DNA of 64,000 bases from Desulfotruncus arcticus DSM 17038. Lineage in GTDB: Bacteria > Bacillota > Desulfotomaculia > Desulfotomaculales > Desulfallaceae. The notes under the pieces are model-generated. The model saw nothing but the letters and a program-made list of their open reading frames with translations. It was not told where the DNA came from and made no database searches. Below are positions 18,682 through 27,422 of this stretch, one piece after another; within the stretch, counting starts at the first letter, position 1; the number at the start of each line of letters is the position of its first letter. A program made the position numbers and the translations under genes. The stretch spans positions 248,001-312,000 of the forward strand of contig NZ_FOOX01000003.1 of NCBI RefSeq assembly GCF_900113335.1, read 5' to 3'.

Positions 18682-18831
18682 ATGAACGAGCGTGAAAAGC
18701 GAATACAAGAGCTTGAGGAACAAATTACTGACTTAAAAAAAAGATTTCCAGCTCATTCTATCAAGCCGGAAATGGTTAACCAGTTGGAAGAGTTTGAAGA
18801 TGAGCTTGAACGTTTAAAAGATAATAATTGA
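18682..18831 (+). CDS. 49-residue coiled-coil protein downstream of fur
   Basis: Short frame immediately after fur, with AAGAAGGA 12 bases before ATG. The product is a highly charged heptad-like helix (EKRIQELEEQITDLKKRF), a short break at PAHSIKP, and a second helix ending LEDELERLKD-like. From memory, such short PAHS-containing peptides recur in related anaerobes. Probably co-transcribed with fur; function unknown. Confidence 0.6.
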   Translation: MNEREKRIQELEEQITDLKKRFPAHSIKPEMVNQLEEFEDELERLKDNN

Positions 18832-18894
18832 TTACACAATCACCGCAGCTGTTTCATATTATGTATTAAACCTTAAACAGGGCGGTGATTTTTT

Positions 18895-19815
18895 ATGCCC
18901 TCTAAACCGCTGGTTGGACTGGCGCTGGGCGGCGGGGTTATGCGGGGGATGGCGCATATAGGGGTGCTTCGCGCACTGCGCGACGCGGGAATTGCCGTTG
19001 ATATGGTGGCCGGAACCAGCGCGGGCAGTATTGTGGCTGCATTATATGCTTCGGGTTACAACCCGCATCAGATGCAGGAAATAGTGGAAAATTTGAAGTT
19101 TCGGGACATATTTGATTATGCTCCTTTGCTGGGCAATCTTTTTTTAATTGCAGGAGACACTACTGCCGGTCTGCTGCGGATGCCGTACCCTTTAAGAAAG
19201 CCGCTGGGGCTCATGAAGGGTAAAAAAATTGATGCCTTATTAAACAAGTGGCTTGGTAAAACCCGTTTATTTACCGAAACTAAAATCCCTTTGGCTATTG
19301 TTACCGTAGACATAAGAAATGCTGCCCTGGTAGTTTTTTTAGACGGTAATTTGGCCATACGTACTATTCTGCCACCGGAAAATAAATTCATCGGCGATCA
19401 AAAAATTTCGTTGGCGGTCAGAGCCAGTTCATCTGTACCGGGCTTATTTGAGCCTGTCCGCATGGGTGAACATTTGCTGGTGGACGGGGGCTTGCGGGAC
19501 AACGTGCCGGCCTCCGTGCTGCGCAGCATGGGAGCGGATATTGTCATAGCCGTTGATGTGGGCTATGATGGCAGCAGCAACCACCGTGTGGAAAATATCT
19601 TTGACATTATAGCCCAAAGTTATGAAATTTTGATGTCTGAAAGTATAAATTTGAAAATTGAACGTTACGCCGATGTAGTTATTCGTCCGGTAATTAAAAT
19701 GGGGCCGTGGGAATTTGAGAGAATTGGTTATTGCATCAAACAGGGGGAATATGAAACAAGGAAAAAGGTGACTGAAATTAAACGTAAAATTGAGAGCTAT
19801 CCTTATCTTAAATAA
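18895..19815 (+). CDS. Patatin-like phospholipase (RssA/NTE-type)
   Basis: A 306-residue serine lipase/esterase of the patatin family. It shows the oxyanion motif GGGVMRGMAH near residue 12, the nucleophile GTSAGS near 40, and the DGG catalytic aspartate in LLVDGGLRDNVPASVL. No transmembrane segment is clear. GGGCGGTGA precedes ATG 18895. It stands alone. Substrate is unknown; hydrolysis of membrane lipid is a family inference. Confidence 0.9.
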   Translation: MPSKPLVGLALGGGVMRGMAHIGVLRALRDAGIAVDMVAGTSAGSIVAALYASGYNPHQMQEIVENLKFRDIFDYAPLLGNLFLIAGDTTAGLLRMPYPLRKPLGLMKGKKIDALLNKWLGKTRLFTETKIPLAIVTVDIRNAALVVFLDGNLAIRTILPPENKFIGDQKISLAVRASSSVPGLFEPVRMGEHLLVDGGLRDNVPASVLRSMGADIVIAVDVGYDGSSNHRVENIFDIIAQSYEILMSESINLKIERYADVVIRPVIKMGPWEFERIGYCIKQGEYETRKKVTEIKRKIESYPYLK

Positions 19816-19928
19816 GCGGCGGCCATCTGTATCCCTCGGGGATTAACTCCTGGATAATCCGACCACTTATTTGGCGGCACTCCGGCTGGCAATTCGCTGA
19901 AAAGAATACTGCCAAACAACGCAGGTTG

Positions 19929-19958
19929 AAAAAAATGAATAAGCCACACCGTTATTCA
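19929..19958 (-). terminator. Terminator of the dedA-like gene
   Basis: On the minus strand, TGAATAA and TTATTCA arms (19936-19942, 19952-19958) followed by T7. The hairpin overlaps the stop codon. Confidence 0.65.
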
Positions 19959-20575
19959 CTGTCTAATTGCTCATTTTTCGGTTTTCGCCCGCGCTTTTTA
20001 ATGTAGATCGGAGCAAGGGTTAATGCTAAACCACCGGCGATCAAGTAGGGGTAGTACTGCACTAAAAATGTCCAAATTATTTCCCTGTTTTTACTAACAA
20101 TATAACCAAATAAGATCAGGGATATAATCCAAGAGGTTGCCCCGATGGCTGCGAAGATTATTACTTTAATAAATGGCATTTTACAAACCCCTAATAAATA
20201 TGGCATTACACTGCGGGCTATTGGTAAAAAATAACCGATGATTATGGCATAATTACCAAAGCTCATAAACCATTTTTCCAATCGGGATATCTTTTCGGGT
20301 GTTAAAAAAATATACTTGCCGTATTTATGAATAAAAGGCACGCCTAGTTTATTACCAATAGTATATCCAATGGCAAACCCGCCCAATGTACCCGCCAGGG
20401 CTACAATAAAGATTTGCTGCAAATCAAATATTCCCAAAGTTACAAAGTAGCCGGAGAGAACAAGCATAGTCTTTGATGGCATTGGTATTCCTATTGTATC
20501 AACAAGCATGGTGATAAAAAGAGCCCAATAACCATAAAGGTCAACTAATTCTATGGCGGAATCTTTATAATCCAT
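19952..20575 (-). CDS. DedA family membrane protein
   Basis: A 207-residue DedA/VTT-domain protein. Family landmarks are the re-entrant region TIGIPMPSKTMLVLSGY, GTLGGFAIGYTIGNKLG, and the FLPIARSVMPYLLGVCKM segment with the conserved Arg. DedA proteins act in undecaprenyl phosphate or lipid flipping and in envelope homeostasis. ATG 20575 is chosen because GGTGGT lies 7 bases upstream; the frame runs 15 codons further to 20620 without a ribosome site. Confidence 0.88.
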   Translation of the reverse strand: MDYKDSAIELVDLYGYWALFITMLVDTIGIPMPSKTMLVLSGYFVTLGIFDLQQIFIVALAGTLGGFAIGYTIGNKLGVPFIHKYGKYIFLTPEKISRLEKWFMSFGNYAIIIGYFLPIARSVMPYLLGVCKMPFIKVIIFAAIGATSWIISLILFGYIVSKNREIIWTFLVQYYPYLIAGGLALTLAPIYIKKRGRKPKNEQLDSE

Positions 20576-20839
20576 ACAACATACCACCAAATTTAGAGTT
20601 TTACTGCTGCTGGCAAGCATAAACGACTAATCCTTGCCAGTTTATCATCAGAGAGGATGCCGGTATAAAACCAATCTTGTAATCTTTTGGACCTACCTTC
20701 AGAATATAACCTGATATTTAAAAAAGTGCAACTCACCGGTGATATTAGTTATTTATGCATGGAGTAGAAACACCGCAGCCCTTTCCGCTTTACACCCATT
20801 TTTCGCAAAGGTATAATTAGCTTGTTGGGAGGAGATCTT

Positions 20840-21913
20840 ATGAAATTTTTGCCCCGGGGGATGGCTACAGGTATAGGCAGTATGCCTTTTACGCAGCCGG
20901 ACCCCGCGCTTGTTTTAATCGGCCAAAACCTGCCGGAGATACCTCACTGGCCTCAATTGCCGCGGCGCGGTGCGGACGAGGGGTTTGTCCGGCAATTTCT
21001 TGACCCGCTGGTACGCTTGGGCTTATTGGAAAAACGAGACGATAAAGTTATTTTCCCGGTGGACAACCCGGAATGGCCGCAGAGATTAACAGATTTTTAT
21101 TCTACTTACCTTTCCGCTGAAACAGGAGACACGGAGGCTCTGCGGCAGTTTGCTTTCCCCCGCGAATCAGCTGCAGGCTTTTATGCATTTATGGAACAAA
21201 TAAATAAAAATGGGATAGGCGGTGCCAAATACCTTAAAGGGCATCTGGCTGGCCCGCTGACCATAGGATTTCAGCTGAAAGACGAGCGGGGACGTTTAGC
21301 CTATTATGAAGAGCAATTACGTGACCTGCTGGTTAAAACGCTGGCTATGCACGCCCGCTGGCAGGCGGTGGAACTAGCTGGAGCCGGGCTGCCGGTAATT
21401 ATTTTTGTGGACGAACCCGGCATCAGGGTATATGGAAGCAGCAGTTACATTACTGTAACCAGGGAAATGGTGACGGGAGACCTTAATGCTATTTTTTCAG
21501 CCATACATGCTGCCGGCGGCCTTACGGGGGTGCATTCCTGCGATGCCATTGACTGGTCGGTATTGTTTGAATCCGACCTTGATATCGTCAACCTGGATAC
21601 CTATCAGTTTGGTGATTCCCTGATTCCCTATGCCAGGGAAATGAAAATTTACCTGGAGCGGGGCGGGATCATGGCCTGGGGCATTGTGCCAACTCTGGAA
21701 CTGGCTTTTAAGGAAAGCGCCGAATCACTGCTGGTACGCCTTGAAAAACTATGGGCTGAACTGACTTCCCGTGGTATGGACCGGCAGATGATTTTAAGGC
21801 AAAGTATCATCACGCCGGCTTGCGGCACCGGATTACTGGAGTCTGAGCTGGCGGAAAAGATCTACCGGCTGACAAAGGAAGTTGCAGAAAAGGTTAAGGT
21901 TTTAGCGCAATGA
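20840..21913 (+). CDS. MetE/UROD-like protein
   Basis: A 357-residue TIM-barrel protein related to the catalytic half of cobalamin-independent methionine synthase. It keeps zinc-type ligands in GVHSCDAIDW (His-x-Cys) and ITPACGTGLL (Cys), plus the VDEPGIRVYG strand. It is far shorter than full MetE (about 750 residues), so it may use a different methyl donor, perhaps a corrinoid protein. GGAGGAG precedes ATG 20840. Its stop overlaps the start of the next gene (ATGA), which implies translational coupling. Confidence 0.75.
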   Translation: MKFLPRGMATGIGSMPFTQPDPALVLIGQNLPEIPHWPQLPRRGADEGFVRQFLDPLVRLGLLEKRDDKVIFPVDNPEWPQRLTDFYSTYLSAETGDTEALRQFAFPRESAAGFYAFMEQINKNGIGGAKYLKGHLAGPLTIGFQLKDERGRLAYYEEQLRDLLVKTLAMHARWQAVELAGAGLPVIIFVDEPGIRVYGSSSYITVTREMVTGDLNAIFSAIHAAGGLTGVHSCDAIDWSVLFESDLDIVNLDTYQFGDSLIPYAREMKIYLERGGIMAWGIVPTLELAFKESAESLLVRLEKLWAELTSRGMDRQMILRQSIITPACGTGLLESELAEKIYRLTKEVAEKVKVLAQ

Positions 21914-22722
21914 CTTATTGGCCCGATTATCATATTCATACCTCACGCTGCGGCCACGCCACGGGGGAAATGATAAAATATGTGGAACAAGCGATAAAGC
22001 TGGGTATTAAAGAAATAGGCTTTGCCGATCATATTCCAATGTACTGGATTGATGAAAAACAACGGGATCCAAGTTTGGCTATGCGGGAGGAGCAACTGCC
22101 CGAATATGTTGCGCAGGTTTTGCGCTTGCAGGAAGATTATTCTGAAATAACTATCAGGCTGGGTCTTGAGGTGGATTATATCCCCGGCTTTGAAGATAAG
22201 GCTAGGCTGTTAATAGACGCTTATCCGTTTGACTATGTGCTGGGATCGGTGCATTATATTGATGGCTGGGGGTTTGATAATCCTGCTTATTTGGAGCAGT
22301 ACCGGCACATCAATATTAATGACCTTTTTCACCGGTATTTTACACAGCTTCAGGCTGCCGCCCGCAGTGGATTGTTCGATATTATGGCACATCCCGATCT
22401 GGTAAAAAAATTTAATTACCGGCCGGCTGAAAACCTACAGCAGCTTTATAGTGATACCGCCCGGGTTTTAAAGGAGGCGGGAGTCTGCCTGGAGGTCAAC
22501 ACCGCAGGATTGAGGGCTCCTGTTAACGAAATATATCCTGCTCCGGATTTCCTTGCTGCTTGTTGCCAATACGGCGTACCTGTTACTTTGGGGTCCGACG
22601 CCCACGCCCCTGGCCAGGTTGGTTATAGGTTTGATCTGGGCCGGGATATGCTGATTCAGGTTGGATATACCGGACTGGCAACATTCAACCAAAGAAAAAG
22701 GAGTTTCGGCTGGCCAATTTGA
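21910..22722 (+). CDS. PHP-domain phosphatase, histidinol-phosphatase (HisJ/HisK) type
   Basis: A 270-residue PHP metallo-phosphoesterase. Metal-binding motifs in order are DYHIHTSRCGHA, FADHIPMY, LGLEVDYI, SVHYIDGWGFD, MAHPDL and LGSDAHAP, matching the histidinol-phosphatase branch that removes phosphate from L-histidinol phosphate. It overlaps the MetE-like gene by 4 bases. No other his gene is in view, so a different sugar or amino-alcohol phosphate is possible. Confidence 0.85.
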   Translation: MTYWPDYHIHTSRCGHATGEMIKYVEQAIKLGIKEIGFADHIPMYWIDEKQRDPSLAMREEQLPEYVAQVLRLQEDYSEITIRLGLEVDYIPGFEDKARLLIDAYPFDYVLGSVHYIDGWGFDNPAYLEQYRHININDLFHRYFTQLQAAARSGLFDIMAHPDLVKKFNYRPAENLQQLYSDTARVLKEAGVCLEVNTAGLRAPVNEIYPAPDFLAACCQYGVPVTLGSDAHAPGQVGYRFDLGRDMLIQVGYTGLATFNQRKRSFGWPI

Positions 22723-22762
22723 GAGACTGCCACGTCGCTTCGCTTCTCGCAATGTACAAAAG
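22722..22762 (-). repeat. REP-like palindromic repeat
   Basis: Read on the minus strand this contains CATTGCGAGAAGCGAAGCGA, the core of a very widespread bacterial REP/MITE-like repeat. It abuts copy 1 of the larger dispersed repeat. Confidence 0.6.
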
Positions 22763-22765
22763 CGA

Positions 22766-22890
22766 GATAGACCACCTTCCGCTAGCGCGACACCATCGGA
22801 AGGATGAAAAATAGATACCGTAAGCAAGGTGATCCGGTGGTTTCCCGGAGCGCCAGATACAAGTAACGTGAGAATTTTTTAGGGTAAAAA
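22766..22890 (+). repeat. Dispersed structured repeat, copy 1 (internally deleted)
   Basis: It shares GATACCGTA-GCAAGGTGATCCGGTGG and the 3' tail CGCCAGATACAAGTAAC with copies at 31422 and 34272. The central 150 or so bases are missing; the join lies at a short CCGGAG repeat. It sits upstream of the mraZ promoter. Confidence 0.8.
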
Positions 22891-22944
22891 TATACCAGAA
22901 GCTTACAGCTCTGGTTTATTTTTTTGTGTAGGACTTCTAGTCTA

Positions 22945-22999
22945 TTGCAGAAAGAATAAAAAAGAGATAAAATAAGTGGTGTGAAGTGGGGTAAAGTGG
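22945..22999 (+). promoter_or_regulatory. dcw promoter with MraZ operator
   Basis: TTGCAG 22945-22950, 17-base spacer, TAAAAT 22968-22973. Directly after it AAGTGG occurs three times with an exact 10-base period (22974, 22984, 22994). MraZ is known to bind such short G-rich repeats in its own promoter, so autorepression of the cluster is expected. Confidence 0.8.
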
Positions 23000-23030
23000 T
23001 AAATATATTACACCCTGTGGGGTGCACGGC

Positions 23031-23468
23031 ATGTTTTTGGGTGAATACCAACATACAATCGATACCAAGGGAAGATTAATAATTCCTGCCCGTCTCCGCG
23101 AAGGTCTTGGGGATCGGTTCATTATTACTAAAGGCCTGGACAGCTGTCTTTTTGTTTACCCCCCCGATGAGTGGTCTAACATAGAGCAGAAGATGCGGTC
23201 CTTGCCCTCAACCAGAGCCGATACCCGGGCCTTCGTGCGATTTTTCTTTGCCGGTGCCTCAGAGTGTGAATTTGATAAACAAGGCAGAATATTAATACCA
23301 TCCAATCTCAGGGAGTACGCCGGCCTGGAAAAGGATGTCATGGTGCTTGGCGTTTCCAGCCGGGTGGAAATCTGGTCTGTTGAACGCTGGAAACAGTACA
23401 GTTCCGAGTCCGCCTCATCTGTGGAAGAAATCGCAGAAAAGATTGTGGATTTCGATATCGGCATATAA
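23031..23468 (+). CDS. mraZ: Transcriptional regulator MraZ
   Basis: A 145-residue SpoVT/AbrB-like regulator, first gene of the division and cell wall cluster. It has the two tandem half-domains: [20 protein letters not shown] at the start and [19 protein letters not shown] near 80, both with the DxKGR-type loop that contacts DNA. ATG 23031 is preferred over GTG 23022 because the product then starts with the family-typical MFLGEY. It is preceded by its operator repeats. Confidence 0.95.
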   Translation: MFLGEYQHTIDTKGRLIIPARLREGLGDRFIITKGLDSCLFVYPPDEWSNIEQKMRSLPSTRADTRAFVRFFFAGASECEFDKQGRILIPSNLREYAGLEKDVMVLGVSSRVEIWSVERWKQYSSESASSVEEIAEKIVDFDIGI

Positions 23469-23489
23469 TACTTAGGAGTCAGGAAGAAA

Positions 23490-23560
23490 GAATGGTTTAT
23501 CGTCCAGTAGTATTTTAGAATTCTGACTACTGAATTCTAAAATACTTGAGTAAACCTACT
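23490..23560 (+). repeat. Long palindromic repeat between mraZ and rsmH
   Basis: A perfect 15-bp inverted repeat (23509-23523 with 23532-23546, 8-base loop TGACTACT), extended by GGTTTA/TAAACC outside. TCTGACTACTGAATTC-type sequence is common intergenic filler in this bacterial group (from memory). It may attenuate or process the dcw transcript. Confidence 0.65.
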
Positions 23561-23573
23561 AAGGGTGAGTATT

Positions 23574-24566
23574 ATGGCGGAAAGTTTTTTTGACAATGCG
23601 ATCTCCTTTAACCACCTGCCGGTTTTACTGGAGGAAGTTATGGCAGGTTTGAACCCTGGACGCGAAGGGGTTTATGTAGACTGCACCGTTGGAGGTGGCG
23701 GCCACTCCCGTGCTTTGCTGGAAAGAACCGACCCCGGGGTGAAACTGGTGGGGCTGGATCAGGATTCGGAAGCCCTGGCTGCCGCTTCTGAAAAGCTGGC
23801 CCCGTTCCATGGGCGGTACACTCTGGTGCGGTCAAATTTTATGGACCTGGCCCGGGTACTGGTAGATTTGGGGTTGGAAGCAGTCAATGGCATTTTATTT
23901 GACTTGGGCGTAAGCTCTTACCAGCTGGACAACCCGGCCCGGGGTTTTAGTTACATGCGTGAAGCACCGCTGGATATGCGTATGGATTCTGAAAGCGGCA
24001 TTACGGCCAAGGAGCTTGTTAATACTCTTCCGGAACGGGAATTGGCCGATATAATCAAACGATTCGGAGAAGAACGCTGGGCGTCAAGAATTGCGTCGTT
24101 TATCATCAAGGCCAGGGAGAATCGGGCTATTGAAACCACTGCAGAGTTGGTGGAAATTATTAAAAAGGCCGTTCCTGCAGCGGCCAGGCGCGAAGGGCCG
24201 CATCCGGCCAAAAGAACGTTTCAGGCTCTGCGTATAGCCGTAAATAACGAACTTGAAATATTGCCGCAGGTTTTTAAGGATGCCGTTGGTGCGCTGGCAC
24301 CTGGCGGCAGATTGTGTGTGATCACCTTTCACTCACTAGAGGACCGGATAACCAAGGACGCATTTAAAAAACTTGCTAATCCGTGCATATGCCCGCCCCG
24401 GTTTCCCGTTTGCACCTGTGGGCAAATGCCGGCAATAAGGTTGGTAAACAACCGGCCTGTGACTCCTACGGAACAAGAATTGGCTGAAAATCCGCGATCA
24501 AGAAGTGCCAAGCTTCGGGTGGCGGAAAAGATATGCTCTGTTCTAAAAAACCGGGAGGGTGAATAA
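23574..24566 (+). CDS. rsmH: 16S rRNA (cytosine1402-N4)-methyltransferase RsmH
   Basis: A 330-residue SAM-dependent methyltransferase acting on C1402 of 16S rRNA. Motifs are the SAM loop [10 protein letters not shown] near residue 37, [19 protein letters not shown], and [10 protein letters not shown]; the C-terminal [18 protein letters not shown] is the family signature. ATG 23574 follows AAGGGTGAG by 4-5 bases. ftsL begins 3 bases after its stop. Confidence 0.95.
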   Translation: MAESFFDNAISFNHLPVLLEEVMAGLNPGREGVYVDCTVGGGGHSRALLERTDPGVKLVGLDQDSEALAAASEKLAPFHGRYTLVRSNFMDLARVLVDLGLEAVNGILFDLGVSSYQLDNPARGFSYMREAPLDMRMDSESGITAKELVNTLPERELADIIKRFGEERWASRIASFIIKARENRAIETTAELVEIIKKAVPAAARREGPHPAKRTFQALRIAVNNELEILPQVFKDAVGALAPGGRLCVITFHSLEDRITKDAFKKLANPCICPPRFPVCTCGQMPAIRLVNNRPVTPTEQELAENPRSRSAKLRVAEKICSVLKNREGE

Positions 24567-24569
24567 GTT

Positions 24570-25082
24570 TTGATAGTAGCCAGAGAAAAGGCGGAATATT
24601 ACGGTTTACCTGAACAGCCTGAAAAGAAAAGGCGCACCCGGATGCAACCACGGCTGGCCATAAAAGACCGGATTATATATACGGGCCTGGTGGCAATCAT
24701 TTTCTGCTCTTGTGCGGTTATAGCCAGTTATTATGCCCAGGTAGTGGCTACTGGTTATAAAATTAACGCTGCGGAGAAGGAATTATCCCTGTTGCGCACT
24801 GAAAGCAACGGCCTGTTTGCCGATGTTAACGAGATTTCCAGTTTGGCCTATGTTGAAACGGTGGCCATTAAGAAGCTTGGCATGGTCAGGCCGGACAATG
24901 ATCAGGTTGTTGTGGTGCAGGCCGTTAACCAACCGGGGCTAAAAGGTGCGGCGCCGGCGGCAAATAAAAATGCGGCCGGGAATAAGGCCGGGACTAAGCA
25001 ATCAGAACGGGATGAAAATTGGATGATTAAAGCCTTTTCCAAAATGCTTGGCAGGATGGAGCAAAGTATCCAAACCGGTTAG
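24570..25082 (+). CDS. ftsL: Cell division protein FtsL
   Basis: A 170-residue bitopic divisome protein. A basic N-terminus is followed by one transmembrane helix (about 37-58) and a coiled coil (60-95) that would pair with DivIC. The tail is unusual: an Ala/Asn/Lys-rich linker (about 122-145) ends in a short amphipathic helix, longer than most FtsL. Identification is by position between rsmH and the transpeptidase plus topology. The start is TTG 24570 after GGGAGGGTG. Confidence 0.85.
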   Translation: MIVAREKAEYYGLPEQPEKKRRTRMQPRLAIKDRIIYTGLVAIIFCSCAVIASYYAQVVATGYKINAAEKELSLLRTESNGLFADVNEISSLAYVETVAIKKLGMVRPDNDQVVVVQAVNQPGLKGAAPAANKNAAGNKAGTKQSERDENWMIKAFSKMLGRMEQSIQTG

Positions 25083-25110
25083 GGCATAGGCGATAACTGG
25101 AGGGTCAGGG

Positions 25111-27315
25111 ATGCACGGAACCAACATAACCGTTCGCAAAAGATTAACCTGGACATTCCTGCTGGCCAGCGCGGCATTTTTGATTTTGGTAGGCAGGCTG
25201 GCTTGGGTGCAGTTCGTGCGTGGCGATGAACTGCAAAAAAAAGCTCTGGAAGTCCGGATGCGTGATGTGCCTGTTGAGGCCAAGCGTGGCACCATCTATG
25301 ATCGTAATGGCAATGAACTGGTAACCAGTATCAGCGTCGATTCAATATATTGCAACCCCGGTCACGTTAAAGAGCCCCAGGATACGGCAGAAAGACTTGC
25401 ACCTATACTGGATATGGATGTTGACAAATTAGCTGAAAAATTAGCTAAACCATCATCCTTTGAATGGATTAAACGCAAAGTTGACAATAAAGTTGCCAGC
25501 CAAATCAGAGAACTGCAAAATGATGGTAAAATCAGCGGCATTGGCTTTGTTGAAGAAAGTAAACGTTATTATTTAAACTCAACACTGGCGGCACATGTGC
25601 TTGGTTTTACAGGAATTGACAATCAGGGTTTGATCGGTATTGAAAAAAGCTACGACGAGGAACTGCGCGGGGAACCGGGCAGGATAGTGGTGGAGCACGA
25701 TGCTGCAGGCCGGGAAGTTCCCGAAGCTATGCATCAGTATATCCCGGCTAAGAAAGGCTCCGACCTGGTACTGACCATAGATGAAACGATTCAGTATTTT
25801 GTGGAGAGAGAGTTAGACAAGGTAGTAGCCCAATATAATCCCAAATTCACTCTGGGTATCGTCATGGACCCGGAAACGGGTGAGATTTTGGCGATGGGCA
25901 CTCGTCCCACCTTTGATGCGAATAATTGGGCCGAGGAACCCCGCGAAGTTTGGGATAAAAACCCTGCCATCTGGTATAACTACGAGCCGGGATCAACTTT
26001 TAAAATTATTACGGCCTCCGCTGCTTTGGAGGAAGGGACAGTTCATCCCCAAGACAGGTTTTACGATCCCGGTTATGCCACAGTATCCGGCGAACAGATT
26101 CGCTGCTGGAAAGCCGGCGGCCACGGTAGCCAAAGTTTCGTCGAGGTGGTTGAAAATTCCTGCAACACAGGGTTTATTGCTGTTGGGCTGAATACCGGTA
26201 TAACTAAATTTTACAAGTACGTTAATGCTTTTGGTTTTGGTCAGGGCACAGGTATCAGTTTGCCGGGCGAGGCCAGCGGTCTTGTCATTCCGGAGAAGCA
26301 AGCAACCAACCTTAACCTGGCTTGTATGTCCATCGGCCAGTCCATTGCGGTTACCCCCATCCAATTGATCACTGCCATCAGCGCTGTAGCCAACGACGGG
26401 GTGCTAATGAAGCCGCACCTGGTTAAGGAAATCAGGGAGGAAGGTAAGTCGGCCGAAGAAATCAAGCCGGAAAAAGTCCGGCAGGTGATTTCCAAGGATG
26501 CTGCCGCCCAACTGCGCCTGCTGTTGGAAAGTGTGGTCGCCAACGGCACGGGGCAAGGCGCATTTGTTGAGGGTTATCGTATAGGAGGCAAAACCGGTAC
26601 AGCCCAGGTAGTGGGTGAAAAAGGCGGTTACGTCAGCGGCAGATACGTAGCCTCCTTTGCCGGGATGGCCCCGGTGGACGATCCCAAGATGGTGGCGCTG
26701 GTGGTTATCGCAGAACCGCAGGGCGGGCAATATTACGGTGGAGTAATAGCAGCGCCGCTGTTCCAGGGCATCGCTAAAGACGTGCTCAGATATATGCAGC
26801 TGCCGGAAACACCGGGCTTAGAAAAACCCAAAAAACCGTATGAAGTTGAAGTACCCAAAGTAACGGTTACAGTGCCCAACGTAGTAAATTACCCGGTGGA
26901 GGAAGCATTAAGGTCATTACAGGCGGCCGGGCTTGAACCACAGACCAACGGAGAGGGGCTCATCGTTTGTGATCAGGTCCCCAAACCAGGTGCCAGAGTG
27001 AATAACGGAACCAAGGTGATCCTGGAACTGCAGCCTGCCGGCAATAAGGACAGCGGTGAGCCTGTAACGGTGCCAAATTTAAAAGGAATGACTATTAAGG
27101 AAGCCGGCAATATTTTGGAAAGCATGGGGTTGCTGCTATTGCCGGAGGGAAGCGGGGTGGCTTTCTCACAAGATGTTCAACCGGGAACCAAATTAAAGGC
27201 CGGTTCCACAGTTAAAGTAACTTTTAAGCCGCCTAACTATAATAATTCAAGCTCCCAGACCCCGGCCGATCAGGATAACGACATTGAACGACTGGAAAAT
27301 TTATATGCAGATTAA
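25111..27315 (+). CDS. Class B penicillin-binding protein with PASTA domains (SpoVD/FtsI)
   Basis: A 734-residue transpeptidase that crosslinks peptidoglycan. Order: transmembrane helix (12-34), PBP dimerisation domain (about 55-200), transpeptidase domain with GSTFK (Ser295), SCN (near 349) and KTGTAQ (near 495), then two PASTA domains (about 588-645 and 650-708). Two PASTA repeats fit both SpoVD (sporulation) and the vegetative PBP2B/FtsI. As the only such gene in this cluster it may serve division, or both jobs may be split with a paralogue elsewhere. Confidence 0.9.
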   Translation: MHGTNITVRKRLTWTFLLASAAFLILVGRLAWVQFVRGDELQKKALEVRMRDVPVEAKRGTIYDRNGNELVTSISVDSIYCNPGHVKEPQDTAERLAPILDMDVDKLAEKLAKPSSFEWIKRKVDNKVASQIRELQNDGKISGIGFVEESKRYYLNSTLAAHVLGFTGIDNQGLIGIEKSYDEELRGEPGRIVVEHDAAGREVPEAMHQYIPAKKGSDLVLTIDETIQYFVERELDKVVAQYNPKFTLGIVMDPETGEILAMGTRPTFDANNWAEEPREVWDKNPAIWYNYEPGSTFKIITASAALEEGTVHPQDRFYDPGYATVSGEQIRCWKAGGHGSQSFVEVVENSCNTGFIAVGLNTGITKFYKYVNAFGFGQGTGISLPGEASGLVIPEKQATNLNLACMSIGQSIAVTPIQLITAISAVANDGVLMKPHLVKEIREEGKSAEEIKPEKVRQVISKDAAAQLRLLLESVVANGTGQGAFVEGYRIGGKTGTAQVVGEKGGYVSGRYVASFAGMAPVDDPKMVALVVIAEPQGGQYYGGVIAAPLFQGIAKDVLRYMQLPETPGLEKPKKPYEVEVPKVTVTVPNVVNYPVEEALRSLQAAGLEPQTNGEGLIVCDQVPKPGARVNNGTKVILELQPAGNKDSGEPVTVPNLKGMTIKEAGNILESMGLLLLPEGSGVAFSQDVQPGTKLKAGSTVKVTFKPPNYNNSSSQTPADQDNDIERLENLYAD

Positions 27316-27317
27316 AA

Positions 27318-27355
27318 CCGCCGGGCGGATACACCGTCCCGGCGGATGTCTTTTT
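27318..27355 (+). terminator. Hairpin with T5 inside the dcw cluster
   Basis: Perfect 8-bp GC stem (27318-27325 with 27338-27345) followed by ATGTCTTTTT, between the transpeptidase gene and murE. It could partly terminate or stabilise the upstream mRNA. Confidence 0.6.
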
Positions 27356-27422
27356 AGCCGCAAATAGGTTAAATGTGCTAAATGTGGCAATAATGTTTAA
27401 TAATGAAAAGGAGGACTGCGGG

